Shown here: in pieces, positions 10,880 through 21,248 of the stretch
Layout of the letters: each line of letters begins with the position of its first letter
Position numbering within the stretch: position 1 is the stretch's first letter
Origin: Tubulanus polymorphus
Lineage: Eukaryota > Nemertea > Palaeonemertea > Tubulaniformes > Tubulanidae
Length of the DNA: 64,000 nucleotides
NCBI RefSeq assembly: GCF_964204645.1
Contig: NC_134030.1
Location: 15,094,447-15,158,446, forward strand
Direction of reading: 5' to 3'
Program-made: the position numbers and the translations under genes
Notes under the pieces: generated by a model
Database searches by the model: none
Seen by the model: only the letters and a program-made list of their open reading frames with translations
What the model was told of the DNA's origin: nothing

Positions 10880-11490
10880 TGGCTCACTCTTGCATCCTAG
10901 GTTTAGATTTTTTTTAGAAACAAATAGGGTTGTAATATATTTTGAAGATAAGATTCTTAAACTAAAAAACGGTAAAATCGTCCACTTGACAGCAGGCTCA
11001 AAATTTAATCTTAAGATTTGTTTAGTAGCTCAAGATTCTATAACTATACCGCCCAAGGCTGAGGTCCAAATACGGGCAAAATTGAAGGGAAGTTCCAAGG
11101 TAAAAGAGGGATTAGGTTTCGTCCAACATTCTCCAACATTATGCGAGAGAGGTATCAGTTAATGGGAGCAGCTAGTATATCGAATGTAAGGGATAGAATT
11201 GCCAATGCAGTTAGTTAACCCTACATATGAAAGTATTCGCTTATACAAGGTTGCAACTATTGGTACTGTTACAATGATTGATTTAGATGCCCCAATAAAT
11301 GCAGTTGATTGGATAATGAAGGGATATCGGCCCAACGGGACATACACGAGGAGGATACTTTTGACACAGTAAACACGGGGGACTTATCTGAATATAATTA
11401 GTCACAGTTGAAGAGCTTACTTGAGGAACTCTGGGATGAATTTGCAGAAAATGTTCTGCAATTAGGGGAAGCCAAGGGAGTGAGTTGCGA
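10880..11490 (+). pseudogene. Gypsy protease end and linker before RT
   Basis: One frame shows 'CILGLDFF' (the ILG(L/M)DF strand that ends retroviral-type proteases) and then 'ETNRVV', 'DSITIPPKAEVQIRAKL' and 'GLGFVQHSPTL'. These fit the conserved linker between Gypsy protease and RT. Stops after 11162 break it. The rest up to 11490 is in mixed frames. Confidence 0.6.
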
Positions 11491-11492
11491 CA

Positions 11493-12057
11493 TTGAAACA
11501 GAAACTGAAATTCCGGTCCAGTCAAGGCCCTACAGAGTTCCATTGGCGCTCCGAGATATACTTCATTAAACGGATGCAACAATTAATGGAACATGGGGTG
11601 ATTGCGGAATCTTCGTCGGATTGGAGTAGCCCTCCCTTACTTGTTCCAAAACCAGAGGGCTCCTATCGATTAGTGATAGATTTTCGTCGGCTGAACAAAG
11701 TTATAAAAATGCAAACTTTGCATCCAATTCTACATATTTTTGATACATCAACTATGTGTGGCAAATCGCAACCAAAGATATTTTCATCTCTCGATCTCAT
11801 GAGTGGATATTTTCCGATACCAATATCGGAATGGTCTCATCATAAACTGGCTTTGTTACACCTTCGGGTCATTATCAGTTTACAAGATTGCCAATCGGAA
11901 TTGCCTCGGCACCAAGTATCTTTCAGTCAATCATTACTCGGTTATTACATACGTCGGGAGACTCTGTTTTGGTTTATTTAGACGACATTTTCGTTTTCTC
12001 AGCAGATTGGGATGATCACATTACGTATTTACGTAATCTTTTTAGTAGACTAAGGAG
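11493..12057 (+). pseudogene. Gypsy reverse transcriptase, first part
   Basis: It carries 'QQLMEHGVIAESSSDWSSPP' (fingers), 'YRLVIDFRRLNKV' and 'FSSLDLMSGYF' (motif A with the catalytic Asp). A frame change in the middle leads to 'YLDD' at 11975-11986 (motif C). The last codons read toward 'LRNLFSRLRR' and stop at the Mutator-like insertion. The RT resumes exactly after the 9-bp duplication at 16701. Two frame changes make this part non-functional. Confidence 0.85.
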
Positions 12058-12279
12058 CGGTTCCTGAACTTCGCTGATAAAGCTGAATCACTGAAACGCT
12101 GAAAAAAGAACGCTGAAATTTCTGGGAAATCCCGAAAAACGCTGAAATCGTGCTAGGAACCGACAATACACGTTTTGAACCTTTTTTTCCGGAGCGGAGA
12201 CGCTGCCGAGTCCTGAACCGTGCTTTAGTCTCTACCTAATTAAGTTATAGAGACATGCATAAAACAATATGTGAGGAGT

Positions 12280-13656
12280 AATATGTCAAAGTCGAAACTT
12301 GGTGAAGCGCACAGCCAGTCTTAAGTTTTAATGAATAAATAGAGGCGAGTGCCTCTACATTGTAAAAAAAACATAGGTTTTGCGGGGGCATCTGTGCGGT
12401 GTGGTCCGTCGCCATAGAAAATCACCCAAAATGTCGAAGATCTATTCGAACGAAGATTCGCCGTGATCAAATACGGGTATAGAAAAGGAATTCATTTTTG
12501 CGAAAAAAAATGCTTTGCCGGAGTGTTGATGACAAATTGAAAGCCTTATTTGTTTTATCTTTCATACAACAATAAATCTTTCTGTATCGTCAGATATGTT
12601 CTACGAACGGCTTTAACAGTTTTATATGTTTTACACAAGAAATTTGTTCCCAAGTTCTACATTGTAAAAAATGTAGGTTTTGCTGAAGGAAGGCACCCGT
12701 AGGCGTGACCGAAGAAAATCCCCCAAAGTAGACCTTCGAGCGAATAAAGGGACCCGTGATTAAATTTTGAAAAATTTATTTTCTGCGAAAAACAACGTGG
12801 GAGTTTGGGAATGTTGATTACATATTGAGAGCCTATTGTTTTATCGCTAACTTGAGAATAAATTTTTCTGTAGTTAAAAACCGTCAGATTTCTACATTAA
12901 ATCTCGGCTTCGATTTTATATTTTTTATTTACACTAAAGATTTCTTCCTTAGTATTACAACGGGTTGCATGGGTACGGAATTAAGGGAACAACGGTATTT
13001 TAAATACGGATTTTTACTCGAAACGGACAAGGGGAATATCGTTTGAAAAACGGGAGTAAATAACACATAAAGATACGATATGTTAAAAAGCGCACGGCAT
13101 TTTACTCCCAGGGATTGCCAAATTTTGAGTTAATTATTCAGTACTTGTTTGAAGCGGGGCGGTCATTTTGTAACACGCGGACCGCGCGCGCGCGTTATTC
13201 TCCGGGACTCGACCCTTAGTGATGCTGTGAAACCGGCGCGCTTGTTATTCTAAAAAATTCGACCCGTTGCTAAGGGACTGTGCTTTTTGTGGGATTCGAA
13301 TCCAGTCTTCCAATCGGTTTCTACGGAGAAATACGAACTAAAAATAACATTTTTTGACAATATTTTGTGAATATTCTTTGTAAATATTCTGAAAATTACA
13401 CAAAATCATTTTGTTATCCTCCATTAACGTATTTAAACTACCCGCGCGACGCGGCCCGCAAGTTTCGACGAAAGTCCGTCCGTGACCGTCATTTTCGTTG
13501 CCGCGATTTAGCCAATGCCCATGTGTCCCGGATGTAAACTACACTTTTTGAGAAGGACGGTATGGAGAAATATAGAAAATTTGAATTTGCCTCATCATAC
13601 GCGCGATTAACTTAATGAGCTTCCAGCTCGCGCCTTCGGCGCTCGCTGTGCGCCTA
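12280..13656 (+). repeat. 1.4-kb direct repeat, copy 1
   Basis: Starts near CAAAGTCGAAACTTGGTGAAG and ends in CTCGCGCCTTCGGCGCTCGC. It is roughly 90% identical by eye to 13888-15304. Inside are two diverged sub-units with TGTAAAAAA...(C/G)TAGGTTTTGC(G/T)G, a GC-rich block (13183-13290) with tRNA-like GGATTCGAATCC, and an AT-rich end. Short open frames occur but are not preserved between the two copies, so I do not call a gene. Confidence 0.85.
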
Positions 13657-13887
13657 TGAAAACCCATTCACAACCGTACAAACCACTTTTAAACACTATG
13701 CTGAATATTCCAAGAATGAGGTTGACTTCTACAAGACGAAAAAAACTTATTTGAACATTTCAGATGTATATAAAATATGATTATGATGATTGCCACTTCT
13801 CTTTTGTCAACATGTTACGCATGACTATGGACGACTGTGATATTCTCTGTAGGAGACCGGAGGTAAGTTCAATTTGATAGCTAGCTA

Positions 13888-15304
13888 ATATTTCAAAGTC
13901 GAAACTTGGTGAAGCGTACAGCCAGTCTTAATTTTTAATGAATAAATAGAGGCAAGTGCCCTTCCCAACTCATAATTCTACACTGTAAAAAACATACGTT
14001 TTGCGGGGGCACGTGTTCGGCGTGGTCCGTGGCAAAGAAAATCACCCAAAATGTCAAAGATCTACGTATTCGAGCGAAAATTCGCCGCGAGCAAATACAT
14101 GTATAAGGAATTCATTTTGCGAAAAAAAAACATGCTTTGGGAGTGTTGATTACAAATTGAAAACCTTGTTTGTTTTATCTTTCATACGACGATAGATCTT
14201 GTATGATATTATATATGCACTTATCTGATATGTTTTACGAACGGCTTTAATAGTTTTATATGTTTTACACAAAAAAATTGTTCCCAAGTTCTACATTGCA
14301 AAAAATGTAGGTTTTGCTGAAGGAAGGCACCCGGTGGCGTGACCAAAGAACACCCAAAATATGATAGATCTTCGAGCGAATTAAGGGACCCATGATTAAA
14401 AAAGAAAAAAATCATTTTCTGCGAAAAACAACGTGGATGTTTGGGAACGTTGATTACATATTGAGAGCCTATTGTTTTATCGATTACACGAGAATAGATT
14501 TTTCTGTAGTTTAAAAACGTCAGTTTTCTACATTAAATCTCATGGCTTCAATAGTTTTATATGTTTTACACTGATGATTTCTTCCTTAGTATTACAACGG
14601 GTTGCATGGGTACGGAATTAATGGAACAACGGTATTTAAATACGGATTATAGCGTATACGAATTTTACTCGAAACGGAAAAGGGGAATAACGTTTGAAAA
14701 ACGGGAGTAAAAGACACATAAAGATAAGATATGTTAAAAAATCGAGGCATTTTACTCCCAGGGAGTGGCAAAATTTTGAGTTAATTATTTGGTACTTGTG
14801 TGGGGCGGGTCGGTCATTTTGTAACACGCGGACCGCACGCGCGCTTTATTCTCCGGGACTCGACCCTTAGTGATGCTGTGAAACCGGCGCGCTTGTTATT
14901 CTAAAAAATTCGACCCGTTGCTAAGGGACTGTGCTTTTCGTGGGATTGGAATCCAGTCTTGCAATCGGTTTCTACGGAGGAATACGAACTAAAAATAATA
15001 TTTTTTGACATTATTTTGTGAATATTCTTTGTAAATATTCTGAAAATTACACGAAATCATTTTTTTATCCTTCATTCACGTATTTAAACTACCCGCGCGA
15101 CGCGGCCCGCAAGTTTCGACGAAAGTCCGTCCGTGACCGTCATTTTCGTCGCCACGATTTAGCCAATGCCCATGTGTCCCGGATGTAAACTACACTTTTT
15201 GAGAAGGACGGTATGGAGAAATATAGAAAATTTGAATTTGCCTCATACGCGCGATTAACTTAAGGAGCTTCCAGCTCGCGCCTTCGGCGCTCGCTGTGCG
15301 CTTA
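13888..15304 (+). repeat. 1.4-kb direct repeat, copy 2
   Basis: Tandem partner of 12280-13656, separated by about 230 bp of unrelated sequence. Differences are scattered substitutions and small indels, so the duplication is old compared with the arms of the fold-back element. Whether the duplication happened before or after insertion cannot be told from this window. Confidence 0.85.
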
Positions 15305-16508
15305 TAATGATGATGCGGCTTTTGGACAAAAGGGATCTTACTTAATTTCTTTTTAATTAATCGTGCGCATGGAATGGATTTAACAATTGCGAATAATTTA
15401 TTTGCTGTGGTGAGAAAATCATGTAAAATGTATCAATTCTTAGTTTTAGACTATCTATAAATGGAGGAATCGTAGACCAAGTTGCTTAAATGGACATGCA
15501 GATACCGAGAAAAGACTTTTTATAGCAGTGATTATATTTCACGCAATCATATGCCACCAGTTAACTTCAACTGTGAAATTTGTAGCAGGATAGCTAAACG
15601 ACACAATTTTAAAACAGAAAATAAAACGAACGCTATTTCAGTAATAACTTGATTCAACCAGAGAAAAATAACTCAACAGCTGATGTACAGTAGACCCTGC
15701 TTTACTTGTTTTTCCTGGGACCAAATTCGTAGTCTTTAAAAGCTAAGCGATATTCCGAGGTAACCAAGGGGATTTCAATAGAATACGAAGCAATGGAACC
15801 AGAATTCAAGCCCAAGCTAAGCGAATCTGTGGCTTTAACGCTTGATTTTGATACAAAAACAAAGGTGACGAGTAATGACGTGAAAGTGAAACAAACAACA
15901 ATTAACGCATTAGACACAGAGCTATTACATGTAAACATTTAAACATTAAAGGAACATAGAATATAGATGAAATGTATACAACAATTATAATTGACATTTA
16001 GTGTTGTTAAATACTCTCGCGGAATGTATAATGTATATTTCAAGCTGTTAATTAATATAGTTAAGATAAACGTTCAATTATTGGATCTTTCTTGTTGACG
16101 TTTAATTTTGAGAGTTTGGAGTTCCAGTTTATCCACAATGTGCAGTGTCTAGCCTTCATCTACACTAAAGCCAAGTCTGTGTATGGGAAAATGTTGTTCG
16201 ACTCTTATAGGCCTGACAAATCGAGGTATGAATGCAGATGGTAGTCTCAGCAAGTTGAGAAAGTAAACCAAGTTTTGACCTCTACCCGGGGACGACCCTT
16301 TAAGGCTCCTCCTTGTAGAAAATGTAGAACTATGAAACCCAATCGAAGCTATGCTAAATACAATGACAGTTGAACTATTATTAGCGAATTTCAATGACAC
16401 CGAAAATAACGTTGGCTTGTACGGCTGTGATAAAGTTTTGTAAGGCTTTCATACTCCACACATACTGTTTATGCATGTCTCTACAACCAAAAATTAGGTA
16501 GAGAAAAT
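15305..16508. other. Unassigned interior of the Mutator-like element
   Basis: Between the second direct repeat and the right terminal repeat. Only short minus-strand frames are open (15938-15702, 16400-16149, 16575-16381). None shows a transposase domain, zinc finger or DDE motif that I recognise. It could be captured host sequence, but nothing identifies it. Confidence 0.4.
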
Positions 16509-16700
16509 GTTCAGGACTCGGTAGCGGTCCCGGTCCGGAAAAAAATTCAAAACGTCTATTGTCGGTTCCTAGCATGATTTCAGCGTTTTTTTTTCGGGAA
16601 TTCCCAGAAATTTCAGTGTTTTTCGGGAATTCCCTGAAATTTCAGCGTTTTATTTTCAGTGTTTCAGTGTTTCAGCTTTTTCAGCGAAGTTCAGGAACCG

Positions 16701-17006
16701 ACTAAGGAGAGCAGGCTTAACATTAAAACCTGGTAAGTGTTTCTTTGCGAGACAAAACTGTAAATTTCTTGGGTTTATTTTAGATAAGGAATGAATTAAA
16801 ACAGATCCAGATAAAGTAAAAGTAATTGAAAATTGCCCAGTAGCTGAAAATCAAACGCAAGAGAGGACTTTTCTTGGGCGGATAATTTCCATAGAAAATT
16901 TGTTCGAAATTTTTCTGCACGGGCCAGGACTCTTACAGAAAAGGATGTACCGTTTAATTCAAATAAAGAATGTTAGGAGGCTTTTGATGATATTAAGAAA
17001 CCGTTA
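16701..17006 (+). pseudogene. Gypsy reverse transcriptase, second part (thumb/connection)
   Basis: Just after the 9-bp duplication the Gypsy frame gives 'AGLTLKPGKCFFARQ' and 'FLGFILDKE', the conserved RT thumb strands. A degenerate connection domain ending 'FDDIKKP' follows at about 17003. The fold-back element begins at 17007 after TTA. The match across the Mutator-like insertion is what proves the nesting order. Confidence 0.8.
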
Positions 17007-18030
17007 TAGTCAGCCAGCCAATCATGGAAAATTCGACGATCACGGCATTTTTTGTTACAGCTTGGCATCTGGGCTCATTTGATAGCAGAGTATGTGGGCT
17101 ATCATGTGTGGTGGATGCCTTTTACAATTTTTTCGTTTTTTGGCCTACAGGGGGCGTTAAAGTCAGACATTTTGAAATTAAAACATCTTCATTTTCATTC
17201 GTCAAGGAAATACACTTTAAACTACTTTTGCTAAATAATTCGAATATCTCATCTTGGGTTTGGAGTAATTTTACAATCTAAACCTTTTCTGAGTTGGGGG
17301 ATTGCAGCGCATATAGCGCAACGTTAATTTTATGCATACATTCATTTGTAACCTAGTTACAGCAGCAACAATCGTGTAATATTCACTTGAAAATAGCAAT
17401 TTCATATGAAATATTCATTTTAAAGGTTATTAGCTCAAATAGTGATGTTGTTAATGTTTTTTGTTGATTATTTTGATATTTCTTTAAACTTACTTATAAC
17501 TCGTATGTACTTGGTCAATATCGGGATTAACTGTTTATTGGTTTCTATGGTAACAGCAATTCAAATCTGCGTTCTTCATCCGTCAGGTACCGGTATTTTG
17601 GGCGTTGGGTCTTTTGTGACATTCCAAATGTTCTCAAACTTGCCTAAAGTCTTCGGCCATGTATTGGGCCGCTTATTACTACGTCTTGCTAACAATTGAA
17701 TTGCAACAATGGTAACCATTGTTGCAATTGCAGAAAAATCGCGTAATTTGTCCACATTCTTGACGTAACCAATGGATTAATTGAGGATGTGTTTATCTAA
17801 AACCATATCTAATCTTTTTTCTTTAAAATTTTAAAATCATTCCAATTCGTTCACGAGTAAATTATAACTAAACGTTGTCACCATGGAAACCATAAATTAT
17901 ATGCATTTATTTGAAAAAATTCTTTTTTTCCCATAAAATTTTCTCCCATATCTTTTGAACCCGTTCACCGAATTTGTCGAATGAAAGCTCATTTTTGAGG
18001 CAATTCCTTGAATTTTCCTTACTTCTAGGG
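17007..18030 (+). repeat. Fold-back left arm
   Basis: Pairs with 20233-21245. It contains an 85-codon open frame (17442-17699) whose predicted product is unchanged in the other arm. Because the DNA of the arms is nearly identical, this alone does not show selection on a protein. Also holds a CTACAGGGGGCGTT word (near 17145) and TTGCAACAATGGTAACCATTGTTGCAA, a local palindrome around 17700-17730. Confidence 0.85.
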
Positions 18031-18087
18031 GATGATACTAGTTAATCTTTAGTTAAACTAATATTCCCTTAACTGCAATTTACTTTT

Positions 18088-19236
18088 TAGCCCACTTGGG
18101 ACTTAAGTCCCAGCGGGCTATTGCGTTCACTTTTCGTGACTACTTTCCAGCCCAAAAACTGGCCCTGTCAGAATCAAGATGGCCGACTGTCAGCCATTGT
18201 TGTTCGCTAAAATCAACACTTTTTACACATTTTTGAACTTTTTGAGGGAAATTTTGAAGACGCTTTGATCAATTACCTTGATCTTTCGGATGTATGTGAA
18301 TACCCCCCAGGGCCCATCAGCATAACAAAAATTGGGTCGATCGGACTCAAGATGACCGTCCTATGACCTTTTTAGTGCCCAAAAATGTCAATTTTGGCCC
18401 GAATTCTGAGTGCTGTAGCTCCCTACTGGTTTGCCATTTCTCATTGCAATTTGTGATGGGTATTCTTTGAAAAGGGATGTTTTATACCTGAGACAGGTAT
18501 TTTTTGATCAGCCAATTATGACGCAATTGGCGGCCATTTTGGTGTCATCAGTACTCATTCGTAGGTGGGAAAAGTTTTTCCACATTATATTGATACCTAA
18601 GTGTATTTTGTTACCACAATCAATTAGTAACTTGTAGCTCATAACGTGTTCCATGATTGTGGTGAGTTTCAAGGTCATTGGTTCTTGTATATAGCCACCA
18701 GGGGGCGTTGAATAATACAATATCTTAGTATTTCTACATTATATTTGTATCAATGCATATTTTGTAACCACAATCAATTGCAAAGTTGTAGCTCATGACA
18801 TCATCTATGATTGTCGCAAGTTTTAAGGCCATTATTTATTCTGTATGGTCACCAGGGGGCGTTGAATAGTAGAATAACTTAGTATCTCATTATCTTGGTA
18901 CCTAGGCATATTTTGTTACCATGATCAATTACAAAGTTATAGTTCGTGACATGTTCTATGATTGTGGTGAGTTTCAAGGTCATTGGGTTTTGAATACGGT
19001 CACCAGGGGGCGTTGAATAGTAGAATAACTTAGTATTTCCATATTAAATTGGGAACGAGGCATATTTTGTTATCACAATCAATTACAAAATCGTAGCTGC
19101 TGACATGTTTTATGATTGTATTGAGTTTCAAGGTCATTGGTTTTTGCATATGGTCACCAGGGGGAATATTGAAATTGCAGATTGTTGAGCATTTGGAACC
19201 ACTTCCCTAGTGGGCATGGTGTCCCTGGACCCCTAG
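18088..19236 (+). mobile_element. Helitron-like repeat with tandem internal units, copy 2
   Basis: Begins with a strong hairpin at 18088-18120: outer stem TAGCCC/GGGCTA around the palindrome GGGACTTAAGTCCC. The body has 'AAGATGGCCGAC' and 'GATCGGACTCAAGATG' words shared with copy 1. Four tandem units of 151-154 bp follow. The 3' end has the hairpin CCACTTCCCTAGTGG (19199-19213), a short GTCC-CT-GGAC palindrome (19221-19230) and a terminal CCCTAG before T. A hairpin close to a CTRR end is Helitron-like, and elements with central tandem repeats of this size are known as non-autonomous Helitron/Helentron relatives in molluscs. No coding capacity. Confidence 0.65.
18660..19170 (+). repeat. About 153-bp tandem units each carrying a CTCF-like core
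   Basis: Units share GATTGTGGTGAGTTTCAAGG, TCATTG, then (C/T)CACCAGGGGGCGTTGAATA. The core occurs at 18695-18707 (CCACCAGGGGGCG), 18849-18861, 19000-19012 and 19154-19166 (last one decayed to GGGGGAA). The spacings are 154, 151 and 154 bp. The core equals the best-known part of the CTCF binding consensus. Binding is not shown by sequence alone. Confidence 0.8.
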
Positions 19237-19261
19237 TTTATCATTATCTAGGCAGTTTTCG

Positions 19262-19420
19262 TGGCAACAGCCAGATTCTTTCTGCATTTACAGTTGGCGC
19301 GGCTGCAATCAGTCTTGCATTTACAAGAAACCAATTCAGGACATGCTGAACATGCATTTTTGCTTGATAGTTTACACGGGCTATATGACGTTGTAATGCA
19401 TCTTTCTACTTTTTTATTGA
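19262..19420 (-). pseudogene. Cys-rich CXC-like fragment of a transposon ORF
   Basis: Minus-strand translation gives 'ACSACPELVSCKCK' followed by 'CSRANCKCRK', a C-x-C-x3-C...C-x-C pattern. Such tails occur at the end of large uncharacterised repeat-encoded proteins in animals, and I base the call on that resemblance only. It is short, broken and next to the Helitron-like 3' end. Confidence 0.35.
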
Positions 19421-19603
19421 TAGGGACTCAAAGTGCCCTTTCTTGCTTTTATGGAACTAGGAACGACTGAATGTACCATTTTGTTGAAAATTATCTACCT
19501 CGTCTTGTAAAAATACTTTAGCCCGAAATTTTCCATACTGCCAAATTGCATTATAATATTCTTATAAAGCATTCCAAGAGGCAGTACTACAATACCAGGA
19601 TTA

Positions 19604-20190
19604 GTGATGCAGGGTTCGGATGGAAAAGCTATGCAGAAAGTGTTTGATGAACTTCTTCTGAAAGATGTTAGTAGAAAGCTGCCAGATAGTGATGATTGGG
19701 AAGAACGTGCAAATAGATTTGCAACTTTCTTTGCTGACAAAATTGAGAGGATTAGATATCTTTCCCAGACTCGTGTTTGGGTCCTGAAACGATGCATTTT
19801 GGAGATTGTGAGCTAGCGGAATTTGAGCCAGTCTTGGAGGAAGAGCTTATATCAATAATAGGGAAATCGCCAAGTAAGTCATGTGAGCTTGATGCTTTGC
19901 CTACTTGGATGCTGAAAGCCATCCTACCTGCCATCATTCCTCTCTATTTGGACATTATTAACAGATCGTTGTTGGAAGGATACGTTCCCGTGTCTATGAA
20001 GACTGCGTTGATAACCCCGCTCATTAAAAAACAGAGCTCAAAAACTACCGTCCAGTCAGTAACCTCCCGTTTATCTCCAAGGTACTGGAGCGTGATGACG
20101 CTGCTCGAATAACCGCTTATATGGATGCTAACAATTTACATGATATTCGAAAGACAATCATTTTCACTGAACAGCATATATCCTGACAAA
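19604..20190 (+). pseudogene. LINE reverse transcriptase fragment (Jockey/CR1-like)
   Basis: Two overlapping frames carry the region just before and at the start of RT. The first has 'NRFATFFADKIERIR'. The second has 'LDALPTWMLKAILPAIIPLY', 'INRSLLEGYVPVSMKTALI' and 'PLIKKQSSK'. These match the conserved F-x-x-FF-x-x-KI and LPTW-x-LK...SL-x-x-G-x-VP-x-x-x-K-x-A motifs of CR1-type elements. A frame change occurs near 19790. The remainder of RT is missing. It lies in the spacer of the fold-back element, so it was carried in or inserted there. Confidence 0.8.
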
Positions 20191-20232
20191 AATCATTCAA
20201 GACACTCCAACGTTAGGATCATTAATGTCATG

Positions 20233-21245
20233 CCCTAGAAGTAAGGAAAATTCAAGGAATTGCCTCAAAAATGAGCTTTCATTCGACAAATTCGGTGAAA
20301 GGGTTCAAAAGATATGGGAGAAAATCTTATGGGAAAAAAAGAATTTTTTCAAATAAATGCATATAATTTATGGTTACCATGGTGACGACGTTTAGTTATA
20401 ATTTACTCGTGAACGAATATGGAATGATTTTAAAATTTTAAAGAAAAAAGATTAGATATGGTTTTAGATAAACACATCCTCAATTAATCCATTGGTTACG
20501 TCAAGAATGTGGACAAATTACGCGATTTTTCTGCAATTGCAACAATGGTTACCATTGTTGCAATTCAATTGTTAGCAAGACGTAGTAATAAGCGGCCCAA
20601 TACATGGCCGAAGACTTTAGGCAAGTTTGAGAACATTTGGAATGTCACAAAAGACCCAACGCCCAAAATACCGGTACCTGACGGATGAAGAACGCAGATT
20701 TGAATTGCTGTTACCATAGAAACCAATAAACAGTTAATCCCGATATTGACCAAGTACATACGAGTTATAAGTAAGTTTAAAGAAATATCAAAATAATCAA
20801 CAAAAAACATTAACAACATCACTATTTGAGCTAATAACCTTTAAAATGAATATTTCATATGAAATTGCTATTTTCAAGTGAATATTACACGATTGTTGCT
20901 GCTGTAACTAGGTAACAAATGAATGTATGCGTAAAATTAACGTTGCGCTATATGCGCTGCAATCCCCCAACTCAGAAAAGGTTTAGATTGTAAAATTACT
21001 CCAAACCCAAGATGAGATATTCGAATTATATTTCCTTGACGAATGAAAATGAAGATGTTTTAATTTCAAAATGTCTGACTTTAACGCCCCCTGTAGGCCA
21101 AAAAACGAAAAAATTGTAAAAGGCATCCACCACACATGATAGCCCACATACTCTGCTATCAAATGAGCCCAGATGCCAAGCTGTAACAAAAAATGCCGTG
21201 ATCGTCGAATTTTAGGATAGTTTTTTAAGGTTGGCTGGCTGACTA
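20233..21245 (-). repeat. Fold-back right arm
   Basis: Inverted partner of 17007-18030. The same 85-codon frame appears on the minus strand (20822-20565). Differences from the left arm are a few indels, one near the outer end where 13 additional bases lie between GCCAA and the shared ATTCGACGATCACGG. Confidence 0.85.
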
Positions 21246-21248
21246 TTA

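Larger units (their letters stand above)
12049..16709. mobile_element. Mutator-like element, non-autonomous, with 9-bp target duplication
   Basis: Termini: ACTAAGGAG (12049-12057), then CGGTTCCTGAACTTCGCTGA at the left, and TCAGCGAAGTTCAGGAACCG followed by ACTAAGGAG (16701-16709) at the right. The body is 12058-16700, 4643 bp. Terminal inverted repeats extend about 160-190 bp (12058-12219 and 16509-16700). They are rich in CGCTGAAA words, with internal indels. Long TIRs plus a 9-bp duplication are typical of Mutator-like elements. No MuDR-type transposase is visible, so it is non-autonomous. It sits inside the Gypsy RT and splits it cleanly at the duplicated 9 bp. Confidence 0.85.
17004..21248. 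mobile_element. Fold-back element, about 4.24 kb, with TTA target duplication
   Basis: Ends: TTA (17004-17006) then TAGTCAGCCAGCCAA at the left, and TTGGCTGGCTGACTA then TTA (21246-21248) at the right (one mismatch in the outer repeat). The arms 17007-18030 and 20233-21245 are inverted copies, nearly identical apart from a few indels such as a 24-bp gap near 21030. The Gypsy reading frame continues across the element if one TTA is removed, which supports the boundaries. TTA duplications are used by PIF/Harbinger elements, but no transposase is present. The class is inference. Confidence 0.8.

Noticed and set aside
17442-17699. 85-codon ORF with an identical copy at 20565-20822 as a conserved gene
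   Set aside because: The copies are the two arms of a recent palindrome, so identity of the DNA explains identity of the frame. No domain is present.
19262-19420. Metallothionein gene
   Set aside because: The C-x-C pattern is too short, lacks a start and resembles a Cys-rich tail of repeat-encoded proteins.
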